A stretch of DNA of 64,000 bases from contig JAFIGT010000033.1 of NCBI GenBank assembly GCA_017849585.1, positions 80,949 through 144,948 on the forward strand, given 5' to 3'. A program made the translations under genes and the position numbers. Position 1 is the stretch's first letter, and every line of letters starts with the position of its first letter. This document shows, in pieces, positions 37,527 through 46,134 of this stretch. Source of the stretch: Verrucomicrobium sp. Lineage in GTDB: Bacteria > Verrucomicrobiota > Verrucomicrobiia > Methylacidiphilales > UBA1321. The notes under the pieces are model-generated. The model searched no databases, was not told where the DNA came from, and saw only the letters and a list, made by a program, of their open reading frames with translations.

Positions 37527-37549
37527 AAAACAAAGCGGAAATTATCCTC

Positions 37550-38146
37550 ATGAAAATAATCTATAATGCCCTCTTTTCACTGGCCCTGACATTGGTTGCA
37601 GGCTGGATGTTGCAGTCGACCTCGGCTGCGACATTGGCCGTGGTGGATGCGGCCAATCCGGGGCAGTCGACGATTCTGATTACTCCCGGGAGCACTTTTT
37701 CGGTAAGCGTCATTGTCTCGGGTTTGACCTCGGCCAGTCCCGTTGATTCGTTTGACTTGCAACTGGCGGCATTGCCAACAGGGTTAACACTGAACGCGAT
37801 CACGTCACCCCTTTCCTCGAGCGGCTGGTTTGTCAGTTCCAATGTGGGGGATAACTCGAGCATGGGGTATGCGAGCTCCACAGGTTATGATTTTTACACG
37901 GATTCCGTGCTGCTGAATTACTCGCTGACGGCGGACATCTCATTGGCTGCAGGAGTTGTTGGTGAGCTGACTTTTTCCGCCGAGGCGGCCAAGAACGCCC
38001 TTTACGATTCGAATGGGCTGGTGATTGCCATGAACAAGATTGGACTGCAAGTCACGGCCATACCGGAACCGACTTGTGCCGGGTTACTGCTGATCGGGTT
38101 GACTGGATCTCTCGTCTATCGTCGCAAGAGTGTCCAACGTCGCTGA
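37550..38146 (+). CDS. Cohesin-like PEP-CTERM protein
   Basis: A 198-residue exported protein with a signal peptide ending near STSAA. The mature domain (about 27-170) has a cohesin-like strand pattern: GSTFSVSVIVSGLTSASPVD then SFDLQLAALPTGLTLNAI, and GVVGELTFSAEAAKNALYDS near the end. A PEP-CTERM anchor follows (AIPEPTCAGLLLIGLTGSLV, then YRRKSVQRR). The cohesin assignment is by pattern only. It would place a dockerin receptor at the envelope, beside the dockerin protein (23-nt gap) and a GH51-like enzyme (23-nt gap), probably in one operon. Confidence 0.65.
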   Translation: MKIIYNALFSLALTLVAGWMLQSTSAATLAVVDAANPGQSTILITPGSTFSVSVIVSGLTSASPVDSFDLQLAALPTGLTLNAITSPLSSSGWFVSSNVGDNSSMGYASSTGYDFYTDSVLLNYSLTADISLAAGVVGELTFSAEAAKNALYDSNGLVIAMNKIGLQVTAIPEPTCAGLLLIGLTGSLVYRRKSVQRR

Positions 38147-38169
38147 GTTTATTTAACCGTGGAGGCTTG

Positions 38170-40992
38170 ATGAATCTGATTCGATGGATCTTCGTTGCGG
38201 TAATTTCTCTTTTATTGATGGAGAAACCGGTCTTCGGTCTTACCACTTTGTTTTCAGATTCGTTCGAAGGTGTCGCATCGAATGCGTCGGCGTGGCGATA
38301 TGGAACCGGGTCGATTGCCTCGGCCCTTGCCGCAGGAGATTCCTTTTCCATCAACACCAGCAGCGCTCTCTTGGTGGTATCGGATGCCGCTCCCTATTCC
38401 TCAGGAAGTCCTGTGGTTATTCATTCCATATCGGGTTCTAATTTCTATGCCACTGCCGATAAAGTACTGCAGTTGAATATGGAGCTCACGATCACCAATT
38501 CGGCGGTGGTCTATACGCTCGGTTTATTTGATTCCAGTTCGGCAGCCTATGCTGTCGGGGCAAATTCCATTGCGCTCAGTATTATTCCCGGGGCGACGTC
38601 AAACAATGTCACCCTTTATGCCACCGGAAGTTCGGGTGCGGTGGTTTCGACGGTGACCACTACGGTGACGCAATCCCGGTTGATTGGGACGCACAACTAT
38701 GCGCTTCAGGTCGATTATATATCGGGTACGACAAGCCCTGTGGTACGTGCCTATTCGAATGGTGTCCTGTTGGCGACGCTGACCTTCACGGCCAATGATG
38801 GAATTCATCCTCAAGCGAGCGGGGCGACGCAGGGCACGGCGGTTCGCTCGTTTGTCCGTGGCGTGTCGACGGCGGGTTCGGGTGCCTCATTTGCGCTGAA
38901 GCGAGTGAATTTGTATTCGTATACCCCGGGGGCTTTATTGAGTCAGCTTCAGGCATCGCGCGCGGTGAACCGGGGCGTCTTTGGCCAGAACATTCTGGCT
39001 GGTGAGGAAAAGTATTATTATTCCATGTACGGAAACGGCTTTTGGAATCCCGCCACGATGACTTACTCGTCGATCCTGGTGAACAAGGCCAAGAGTGAAC
39101 TGGGAAGCGTGACTTCGCTGCGGTATCCGGGAGGGGGAATGGCCTGTCGTTTCGATTTTCGCAAGACCATTGGACCGGTGAGCGATCGCGTGGATGCAAC
39201 GGATACTGACGGCAGCGGCAATGTGACGGTCAAAGGCAAATGGTCGTTCGGTTTGGATGAGTTTATGTCATTGTGCAAAAGTTTTGGAGCGGAGCCAATG
39301 TACACGGCGCCGGACGTGCTTTTGCCTGCGGCGCAGATGCCCGAGCATGTGGCCAATCTGGTGGAATATCTCAACGCTCCCGCAACGGCGGGAAATCCGT
39401 GGGCGCTCAAGCGGCAGACCAACACCGGGGGCAATGCCTCGGGATATGGGGTCAGATATTTCGAGATGGGGAACGAAACGTATTATCTGGAAAGCGAGAT
39501 GAACGCGCTGACCTATTCTGCCTATGTAAGGGATGGCGGTTGGGCGATGCGGGCCGTCGACCCCTCGGTGCAGATCGGTGTAGTGGCCAAAGAGAGCGGC
39601 CGTGAGTTGCAGAATGATTGGGATGCGACGGTGTTGGAGAATACTGGGAGTGTTGTTGATTTTGTGATTCTCCATATTTATCAGCCCTTCTCTTCCACCG
39701 GAGACAAGGTGTATTCGGACCCCATCAAAGTGGAGAAAACAGCCATGGCGATGGGCGATTATCTCGAATATCAGCTTAAAGCGACTCACGACACAATTGA
39801 AGTGCTGGCAGGAAAGCGGTTGCCGTTGGCGATTACGGAATTTAACGCCCAGTTGGTGAATAAGACGGTGGGTGTTCCCACCTATCGGCTATCGTATGCC
39901 TTGGGCATGCAAATGTCCGACATGCTGCGCGTTTTTCTGAAGCCCGAATATGGAGTGATTACGGCAAACTACTGGCAGATGTTTAGCAACTCCTATGGCC
40001 CGCTGAGTTACAATTTATATGCCACGGCGACGGCATCTACGACCTTCCGGGAGTATCCAGCCTATCCTGTCTTCAAATTGTGGGGTCAACATTTCAAGGG
40101 ATCGACGCTGCTTACGACTACGGTCAGCGGACCTCAGTCGAGCTATCCCGGTTACCGGGGGATTGCGCCCGCCATGGGGAGCACTTATCAGCCGGAAGCT
40201 TATTTGGGTTCGATGGATCTGACATCAACTATATCGGGTCAGATAGCTTCCATTAATACAGATCTCGGCGGAGCCGGGACAGCCACCGCGACCATGAATG
40301 GTGACGCCTTGCAAATAGTCTTTAATGGATATGACTCGAATCGCGGTGGATCTCTGGGAAATTGGCCGCAGATCGCCACCTACACCTATTCTTCACCCGG
40401 GCGCTACGATTATGTTCTCTCCTACGAAGCCCGGTATGTGGCTGGTGCGGCATCGCCTTCCCGACCGTTGTGGATCACGGCGGCAAGCGAAGGGGATACG
40501 ACATCCAATCTCACGATGGATCCGATCGTTAATTCGAGTTATCAACCTTTCTACGGATGGTACCGCTCGGAGATGAGTTCCAATCAGGCAACGGTTACGC
40601 TCAATATTTTGAGCGGATCGACGGCGACCACGAGTGTAACGTTTTCGGGGACGCTGCAGGTCCGCAACATGGTGATGGATCTCTACCGACAGGAGTCATT
40701 GCCGGCTCATTCGATCATCTCCAGTGCGGCCAGCATTTCCAGTGATGGGAATACGTACTACATCATCGTGGCCAACAAAAGTAACTATGCCGTTCCTGCG
40801 ACGCTGTCATTCAGCGGATTCACGGGAAGCTCGGCAAAATATTGGCAGGTCAATGCGCCGACCACTTGGAAGGCGGATCTGGATACGGCAGTATGGACCG
40901 TTTCCGGATCGGCTTTCGCTCTCAGCGGAGGCGCTTCTGCGGCGTATACATTTCCTCCGCATTCCATGACGGCGATCGAGGTGTATAAATAA
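38170..40992 (+). CDS. GH51-like alpha-L-arabinofuranosidase, secreted
   Basis: A 940-residue exported protein. GGAGG lies 4 nt before the ATG; the signal peptide ends near KPVFG. Residues about 25-255 are a jelly-roll domain homologous to the interrupted domain of the discoidin-dockerin protein (LGLFDSSSAAYAVGANSI; THNYALQVDYISGTTSPVV). The catalytic barrel has SLRYPGGGMACRFDF, then YFEMGNETYY (acid/base Glu near 436) and AITEFNAQL (nucleophile Glu near 555), as in GH51/clan A arabinofuranosidases. C-terminal beta domains complete it. It probably removes arabinose from plant polysaccharides; exact specificity is unknown. Confidence 0.78.
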   Translation: MNLIRWIFVAVISLLLMEKPVFGLTTLFSDSFEGVASNASAWRYGTGSIASALAAGDSFSINTSSALLVVSDAAPYSSGSPVVIHSISGSNFYATADKVLQLNMELTITNSAVVYTLGLFDSSSAAYAVGANSIALSIIPGATSNNVTLYATGSSGAVVSTVTTTVTQSRLIGTHNYALQVDYISGTTSPVVRAYSNGVLLATLTFTANDGIHPQASGATQGTAVRSFVRGVSTAGSGASFALKRVNLYSYTPGALLSQLQASRAVNRGVFGQNILAGEEKYYYSMYGNGFWNPATMTYSSILVNKAKSELGSVTSLRYPGGGMACRFDFRKTIGPVSDRVDATDTDGSGNVTVKGKWSFGLDEFMSLCKSFGAEPMYTAPDVLLPAAQMPEHVANLVEYLNAPATAGNPWALKRQTNTGGNASGYGVRYFEMGNETYYLESEMNALTYSAYVRDGGWAMRAVDPSVQIGVVAKESGRELQNDWDATVLENTGSVVDFVILHIYQPFSSTGDKVYSDPIKVEKTAMAMGDYLEYQLKATHDTIEVLAGKRLPLAITEFNAQLVNKTVGVPTYRLSYALGMQMSDMLRVFLKPEYGVITANYWQMFSNSYGPLSYNLYATATASTTFREYPAYPVFKLWGQHFKGSTLLTTTVSGPQSSYPGYRGIAPAMGSTYQPEAYLGSMDLTSTISGQIASINTDLGGAGTATATMNGDALQIVFNGYDSNRGGSLGNWPQIATYTYSSPGRYDYVLSYEARYVAGAASPSRPLWITAASEGDTTSNLTMDPIVNSSYQPFYGWYRSEMSSNQATVTLNILSGSTATTSVTFSGTLQVRNMVMDLYRQESLPAHSIISSAASISSDGNTYYIIVANKSNYAVPATLSFSGFTGSSAKYWQVNAPTTWKADLDTAVWTVSGSAFALSGGASAAYTFPPHSMTAIEVYK

Positions 40993-41015
40993 CTCTCGAA
41001 GCGCAGATCGAGAGT
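40992..41015. terminator. Stem-loop between convergent genes
   Basis: ACTCTCGA (40992-40999) pairs with TCGAGAGT (41008-41015) across an 8-nt loop directly at the stop codon of the GH51-like gene. There is no U-tract. It may end transcription from both sides. Confidence 0.45.
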
Positions 41016-41052
41016 GGCGCCGCTCGATGTGGAATCCCGCGGCGCAAAGAGA

Positions 41053-41823
41053 TTATTCGACCAGATGCTCGGAGATGTAGCGAAAGCTTTTCTCGAGGGA
41101 ATCGAGGGGATCTCCAGGGCACGTGTCTTGTTCTACGGCGAACCATTTGCAGCCGGATTTTTCCGCGGCCTCGATGATGCGTTTGAAGTTCAAGTTGCCA
41201 GCGCCGATCTCGCAATGCATCGGCTGATTTTGATCCGTGGTCAGATAATCTTTGATGTGGAGAATCGGCAGGCGATTTGCCAGTTGCTGGCACCACCAGA
41301 CGATGTCGCCGCCGCCATGTTGAACCCAATAGGTGTCAAGCTCACCCTGTAGATGGCGAGGATTTGTGCCTGCATAGATGAGTTCCAAAACCGCTTTGCC
41401 TTGCAGCTTGCGGAATTCGACGTTGTGATTGTGATAGCACAGGGTTTGCCCGGCCTGGGCTAGTATGGCGCCCGACTTATCCAATCCTGCAATCAGAGAC
41501 TGCACGCTCTCCTTGCTGGAGAAATTCACGTCTGCGGGCCATGGATAAGCGGTAATTGCACAGCCCAGTTTCTGCAGGCGTTCGACGATCTTGTGTGGGT
41601 TTTTCAGAATCTCGATTCCGGACTCGTGAGTGGCGCAACAGGTCATGCCTTCGCCGCGGAGAATGGTAACGAGCTCTTCTTCGGCAATGGCCCCCATGCC
41701 ACTAACCTGCACGGCGGTGTAACCAATCTTCCGCAGTTTGCGCAGAGTGCTGGCGATATCGGTCGGGGTTTTAAGAAGATCGCGACAGGTGAAAAGTTGG
41801 ACGGCAACTTGATCGAGTTTCAT
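41053..41823 (-). CDS. Sugar phosphate isomerase/epimerase (xylose isomerase-like TIM barrel)
   Basis: A 256-residue AP endonuclease 2/xylose-isomerase-like barrel. The motifs are VQLFTCRDLLKTP, IGYTAVQVSGMG, LCYHNHNVEF (metal His), GELDTYWVQHGG (Glu/Asp), LHIKDYL (His/Asp) and EIGAGNLNF. The Glu of FAVEQDTC near the end completes the metal site. Family members isomerise or epimerise keto-sugars, often next to Gfo/Idh/MocA oxidoreductases as here. Its start overlaps the stop of the preceding gene (ATGA), so the two are translationally coupled. Confidence 0.87.
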   Translation of the reverse strand: MKLDQVAVQLFTCRDLLKTPTDIASTLRKLRKIGYTAVQVSGMGAIAEEELVTILRGEGMTCCATHESGIEILKNPHKIVERLQKLGCAITAYPWPADVNFSSKESVQSLIAGLDKSGAILAQAGQTLCYHNHNVEFRKLQGKAVLELIYAGTNPRHLQGELDTYWVQHGGGDIVWWCQQLANRLPILHIKDYLTTDQNQPMHCEIGAGNLNFKRIIEAAEKSGCKWFAVEQDTCPGDPLDSLEKSFRYISEHLVE

Positions 41824-42983
41824 GTGGAGCTTTTTTGAAGATAATTTCCGAATCCTCCCTGATATGGAGAAACGGTTTTCTGAAAATGAGAATTGAAAAT
41901 CAGATTTTGCAGCGTTTTTTCGTAAACGGCTGCCTGAATCGGAAGTTCCACGATTGACTGGTGTACGGAGGAGAGAATCATGGAATTGATCAATTCAACG
42001 GCATGTAAGCCATCGCTGGCAGGGGATAGGAGTTTGTCGCCGCGCAAAATGGCTCCGACAAAATTCTTGATGATCCCGACATGCTGCTCACCGTGATCGG
42101 GGATGCTAATATCAAGGATCTCCGCAGGGGGCATCTTGTATCCTTCGGGGGTGGAGCGGATATAGTCGCTGCTTGATACTTGATTCCGATGGAAGGTCAA
42201 GCGATCTCCCTCCTTCACCAATCGTCCCATGTCGCCGATCACTTCCAGTCGGTTCACTCCTGGGGCCTCTCCTGTGGAGGTGATGAAGGTGGCGGTTGTT
42301 CCGTCATAGTATTGGAAGATGGCGGATACCTCGTCTTCCACTTCAATATGATGGTAGCGAGCCAGACTGCACACGGCATGGACTTTGTGGGGCATGCCGA
42401 AGATCCACTGAAATAGATCGAGGTTGTGTACACTTTGGTTGAGCAGCACGCCGCCTCCTTCTCCCTCCCACGTGGCGCGCCAGGCACTCGAATCATAGTA
42501 GGCTTGGGAGCGAAACCAATCGGTGATGGTCCAATGAATGCGATGAATGCGGCCCAACTCTCCTTTTTGCACCATGTGACGAATCGTCTGGTAATAGGGA
42601 TCGGTTCGCTGGTTGAGCATCACGGCAAAAACCTGTGTTTTCTTGCGAGGCGTAGCGAGGAGCCTCAGACAGTCGGCCTTATGGACTGAGAGAGGCTTTT
42701 CCATCAGGACATGCAGCCCCGAATCAAGTGCTTCGATTCCGATTGGAGTATGGGAATAGTGTGGCGTGGCGATTAGGACGGCGTCGATTTTCCCCGAGTG
42801 GATGAGATCGGACGACTGGCTGTAGAAAGGAAGTCCTTTGCCGACGGATTGTTTGACCGGATTGGAATCACAAACGGCCGTTAATTCGCAATCCGGCACC
42901 TCACCGTTTAGCAGGGTTTCGACATGATGCCGGCCCATGTTGCCCAACCCGATAATTCCTAGCCTGACTGCTTCCGGCTTCAT
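41820..42983 (-). CDS. Gfo/Idh/MocA-family oxidoreductase (paralogue 1)
   Basis: A 387-residue NAD(P)-dependent sugar oxidoreductase. The Rossmann start is LGIIGLGNMGRHHVETLL, and AVLIATPHYSHTPIGIEAL and VLMEKPLSVHKADC (EKP motif) follow. The C-terminal domain has GGVLLNQSVHNLDLFQWIFG with the catalytic-region His. It is closely related to the next gene in the operon, from which it probably arose by tandem duplication. It is likely cytoplasmic and may oxidise or rearrange the released sugar together with the isomerase. Confidence 0.9.
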   Translation of the reverse strand: MKPEAVRLGIIGLGNMGRHHVETLLNGEVPDCELTAVCDSNPVKQSVGKGLPFYSQSSDLIHSGKIDAVLIATPHYSHTPIGIEALDSGLHVLMEKPLSVHKADCLRLLATPRKKTQVFAVMLNQRTDPYYQTIRHMVQKGELGRIHRIHWTITDWFRSQAYYDSSAWRATWEGEGGGVLLNQSVHNLDLFQWIFGMPHKVHAVCSLARYHHIEVEDEVSAIFQYYDGTTATFITSTGEAPGVNRLEVIGDMGRLVKEGDRLTFHRNQVSSSDYIRSTPEGYKMPPAEILDISIPDHGEQHVGIIKNFVGAILRGDKLLSPASDGLHAVELINSMILSSVHQSIVELPIQAAVYEKTLQNLIFNSHFQKTVSPYQGGFGNYLQKSST

Positions 42984-42997
42984 AATTTGCGAAGACG

Positions 42998-44164
42998 TTA
43001 TTTGAACGAACTGGAGAAATCCTCAGCAACGTCTGTCTGTACGGTCGTTTTGGTTTTGCGGTCTGATTGATGGATCAATCCCGTGAGCGTCTTTTCATAC
43101 TCGCTACTGGAAAGGGGCAGTTCGACGGTCATGTCATGTATTGCCGAGTGGATGATGGCATTGCCTAATTCCACGGAACGAATGCCCTCTTTGGCTGGAG
43201 AGAGCAGCGCCTCGCCTTTGAGGATCGCATTGGTGAAATTTTTGAGAATACCCGCGTGCTGTTCGCCCTTTTGCACCACGGGAATCGTGGCATGCCACAC
43301 TTCCGGCTGGCCAAACCCAAAGGGAGTCTCGCGGCTGAAGCGGCTCATTTGAATCTCGTTGCGCGTATAGGTGAGGGTGCCACCTTCCATGACCAGCTTG
43401 CCTTGTTCGCCGGTCACTTCGAGGCGGTTGGTTCCGGGGGCTTCCCCGGTTGTGGTGATGAAGACGCCTGTGCAGCCGTTTTCATATTCCATATACGCGG
43501 TCACACTGTCTTCCACCTCGATATCGTGATAACGGCCAAACTGACAGAAACCGCGAACCTTTTTGGGCATGCCAAAGATCCATTGGAAAAGATCGAGATT
43601 GTGCGGGCATTGATTGAGCAGCACGCCGCCGCCTTCTCCCTCCCACGTGGCGCGCCAGCCCCCCGAGGCGTAGTAGGCATGCGTGCGGAACCAATCGGTG
43701 ATGATCCAGTTGATGCGCTGAATTTTTCCGAGCTCTCCCCCTTGAACCATGCTGCGGATCTTTTGATAAATGGAATCCGTTCTCTGGTTGAACATGGCTG
43801 CGAAGATTTGATTCGGATTGCGATGGGCCGCGATGAGTCGTTCACAATCGGCTTTATGCGCCGAGATCGGTTTCTCTACCAAGACATGGTATCCCGCATT
43901 GAGGGCGTCGATTCCAATGGTGGTATGGGAATAGTGCGGTGTGGCGATGAGGATGGCGTCGACCAGATTTGACTTCAGAAGATCGCGATGGTTGAGGAAG
44001 TGGTGGTAGGCCGGAAATTTCTGAAGCTTTGATTCTACGACGTCACAAATGGCGACAAGCTTGAGGCCGGGGATTTTGTCGGACCCGAGCCAAGACATAT
44101 GCCAGTTGCCCATGTTTCCCATGCCGATTAAGCCAAGGCGGACAGTTTCGAGAGTATTTTTCAT
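42998..44164 (-). CDS. Gfo/Idh/MocA-family oxidoreductase (paralogue 2)
   Basis: A 388-residue paralogue of the preceding entry with the same landmarks: LGLIGMGNMGNWHMSWLG, AILIATPHYSHTTIGIDAL, VLVEKPISAHKADC and GGVLLNQCPHNLDLFQWIFG. Having two nearly identical enzymes in tandem suggests related substrates, for instance forward and back oxidation during an epimerisation. It is the first gene of a three-gene operon with the second Gfo/Idh/MocA and the isomerase. A strong TTGACA promoter lies about 135 nt upstream. Confidence 0.9.
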   Translation of the reverse strand: MKNTLETVRLGLIGMGNMGNWHMSWLGSDKIPGLKLVAICDVVESKLQKFPAYHHFLNHRDLLKSNLVDAILIATPHYSHTTIGIDALNAGYHVLVEKPISAHKADCERLIAAHRNPNQIFAAMFNQRTDSIYQKIRSMVQGGELGKIQRINWIITDWFRTHAYYASGGWRATWEGEGGGVLLNQCPHNLDLFQWIFGMPKKVRGFCQFGRYHDIEVEDSVTAYMEYENGCTGVFITTTGEAPGTNRLEVTGEQGKLVMEGGTLTYTRNEIQMSRFSRETPFGFGQPEVWHATIPVVQKGEQHAGILKNFTNAILKGEALLSPAKEGIRSVELGNAIIHSAIHDMTVELPLSSSEYEKTLTGLIHQSDRKTKTTVQTDVAEDFSSSFK

Positions 44165-44275
44165 GCGGAATAGAATCGTTTCTTGTTGAAAATAAGTTAG
44201 TTAGGATGAAATTATGCGTGAAAGAAAGAGGGCTGAGATGCGAGATGGGGCGATGAGGTTCCCGATTTCTTGTAT

Positions 44276-44304
44276 ATCATCATTTAATATGATCATTTTG
44301 TCAA
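44276..44304 (-). promoter_or_regulatory. Promoter of the Gfo/Idh/MocA operon with ATGATCAT palindrome in the spacer
   Basis: On the minus strand TTGACA (44299-44304) is followed after 17 nt by GATGAT. ATGATCAT (44289-44296) lies in the spacer, a classic repressor position. The same 9-mer ATGATCATT occurs at 48.78 kb. The rest of 44165-44425 is AT-rich leader without other recognisable features. Confidence 0.5.
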
Positions 44305-44425
44305 ATAAAAGCATTCAATATTATTGCCGATAAAGCCGGATCGATGATGGGCGCAGGGAATGCGCGTGTAACCGGATGGAGAAATAGCCAGCCGAGAGAC
44401 GCTTCCTTGTGTAAAGGCGAGGGGG

Positions 44426-45526
44426 TTAGGCGCTCTGTCGGATCATCAGCTCGCCGCGGATTTGGACGTCTGTGTTTTCCACGGGAGTGCCATTTACAAG
44501 GTTATTGAGTAACGTAAAGGCTTGCTGTCCAATAGCTTCAAATGGAACGTGGTATGTAGTCAAGCTGATCTGGGTCGCATTGGCGATAGAGATGTCATCG
44601 ATGCCAATGACCTTTAAATCTTCTGGTACGCGGATATTCAATGAGCGCGCTGTCTCTATCAAGGCGACAGCGAGAAAGTCATAGAGACATACAACGCCTT
44701 CCAAATCAGTGGCTTGCTTTAAATAGTTTTGGGCGATTCGCGTTGGCTCGCGTAGGGGATGTTCATGAGAAGGATTCATCTGGGGCGCGAGATGGACGAG
44801 AGCTGAATTGTAAGGAATACCTGCCTCCTCGAGAGCCTTGCGGTAGCCCAGATGTTTTTCGCGAGCGATCTGGGTCCAAGCGTGATTGGCTAGGAAGCCG
44901 ATGCGCTTCAGGCCCTGTTTGATGAGATGGTTTGTGACGGTGTAGCCTTCGTGGAAGAAGTCAGCGGTTACTGACGGGCAACCGGTTCCTGGCAGAGCCA
45001 TGCCAGCGAGAACGATGGGAATCTCTGAGGCCATGACAATTTGGGAAAACTGCAATTGGCCGGAGACAGTGCTGAGGACAGGGCTGGTGACGCAGCCGCG
45101 GACGTTATAGTCGGGTAGGCTGGAGATGATCTCGGTCTCCTTGCGTAATTCCGTTCCCGTGGTCAACATCATGACGCTGCGCCCATGGGCGTAGGCGGCG
45201 TCTTGAAAGCCCCGGACCATGCGGCGAATGCCTTCGTGGCGCTCATTGGGAAAGACGAAGGCGAAGGCTTCCAAGTCTACGGCATTGGCACTCTGTTTGA
45301 TCGTATTGCTGGTGACCCGCGTTCCGCCACGTTTGCGTCCCTCGAGAAGATTAAGTCCTTCCAGCCGGGCGATGGCTTTGCTGATGGTTCCCCGGCTGCA
45401 TTGAAATTCATCTGCCAGCTCGAGTTCAGTTGGAATATGATTACCAACTTTCCACACATTATTAATAATGCGCTTTTTCAGGCTTTCGCAAACAATGTCT
45501 ACTTTTTTAGGTTTACGAGTGGGCAT
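44426..45526 (-). CDS. GntR-type winged-helix regulator with LacI-like sensor domain (PUL 2)
   Basis: A 366-residue regulator. The N-terminal winged helix has WKVGNHIPTELELADEFQCS and RGTISKAIARLEGLNLLEGR. A LacI/GalR-type periplasmic-binding-like domain follows (GLKRIGFLANHAWTQIAREK; LKVIGIDDISIANATQISLT; TTYHVPFEAIGQQAF). This is the AraR-like architecture, common for pentose and hemicellulose regulators. The start at 45526 removes a 34-residue unlikely extension. It lies 53 nt after the DUF3592-like gene, so it is in the MFS operon, and is the likely regulator of the 41-59 kb locus. Confidence 0.88.
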   Translation of the reverse strand: MPTRKPKKVDIVCESLKKRIINNVWKVGNHIPTELELADEFQCSRGTISKAIARLEGLNLLEGRKRGGTRVTSNTIKQSANAVDLEAFAFVFPNERHEGIRRMVRGFQDAAYAHGRSVMMLTTGTELRKETEIISSLPDYNVRGCVTSPVLSTVSGQLQFSQIVMASEIPIVLAGMALPGTGCPSVTADFFHEGYTVTNHLIKQGLKRIGFLANHAWTQIAREKHLGYRKALEEAGIPYNSALVHLAPQMNPSHEHPLREPTRIAQNYLKQATDLEGVVCLYDFLAVALIETARSLNIRVPEDLKVIGIDDISIANATQISLTTYHVPFEAIGQQAFTLLNNLVNGTPVENTDVQIRGELMIRQSA

Positions 45527-45579
45527 AATCGAGTCTGGGATCAATCTAGGAGGCGGGGTGAAGGAATGCAATCTTGGTT

Positions 45580-46134
45580 TCAAGAGCCGGTAGGCACGGG
45601 TGGAAGTTCGATCGGGATTTTGGACCAATGGAACAGTGTGGCTCCAACACCAATGGCGAGCAGGCCGATGCCGATGAGAATGCCAGGAGCGAACCAGGTG
45701 CTGACGATCAGTGGGAAGGTGATGCGGCGTGGATCGTGTGGATTGTAGCAGACCAGATCTGTGGTGGGCAGCCCATCGGCATCGGTTAATGTGTATAGAG
45801 GCTTGAGGCGCGAAGCGATGGGAGCCCGCGTCACGATGACTTGGCCCGTCTCGGTTTGAAATTTGAATTCATTCCAGAAAAGATAGCTGCGGTCCTGGGG
45901 CTCAAGTTCTAAAAGGACTTGCCGTGGATGAGTCAGAACCTTGTCGGGAATTCCCGGCTTGGTTTTAATCACCGCGCACACTTCGGCCTGGGTATGCCGG
46001 CCGCAGAGCACGAGGTAAAGCGGTTCCATGATCAGGCTGAAGCCCAGCATGGCGAGTGCGATACCCCCCGCAACAAAGAGAATTTTGCAGCGGGAAAAGC
46101 CGGGCGTATAGGTGGGGGATGAAGGTTGGGTCAT
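45580..46134 (-). CDS. DUF3592-like membrane protein
   Basis: A 184-residue protein with two membrane segments (about 16-40, ILFVAGGIALAMLGFSLI; and about 148-172, ILIGIGLLAIGVGATLF). Between them is an extracytoplasmic beta-rich loop of about 105 residues. This matches the DUF3592 layout. Function is unknown. It overlaps the MFS gene by 4 nt (ATGA), so the two are translationally coupled; an accessory role to the transporter is an inference. Confidence 0.65.
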   Translation of the reverse strand: MTQPSSPTYTPGFSRCKILFVAGGIALAMLGFSLIMEPLYLVLCGRHTQAEVCAVIKTKPGIPDKVLTHPRQVLLELEPQDRSYLFWNEFKFQTETGQVIVTRAPIASRLKPLYTLTDADGLPTTDLVCYNPHDPRRITFPLIVSTWFAPGILIGIGLLAIGVGATLFHWSKIPIELPPVPTGS

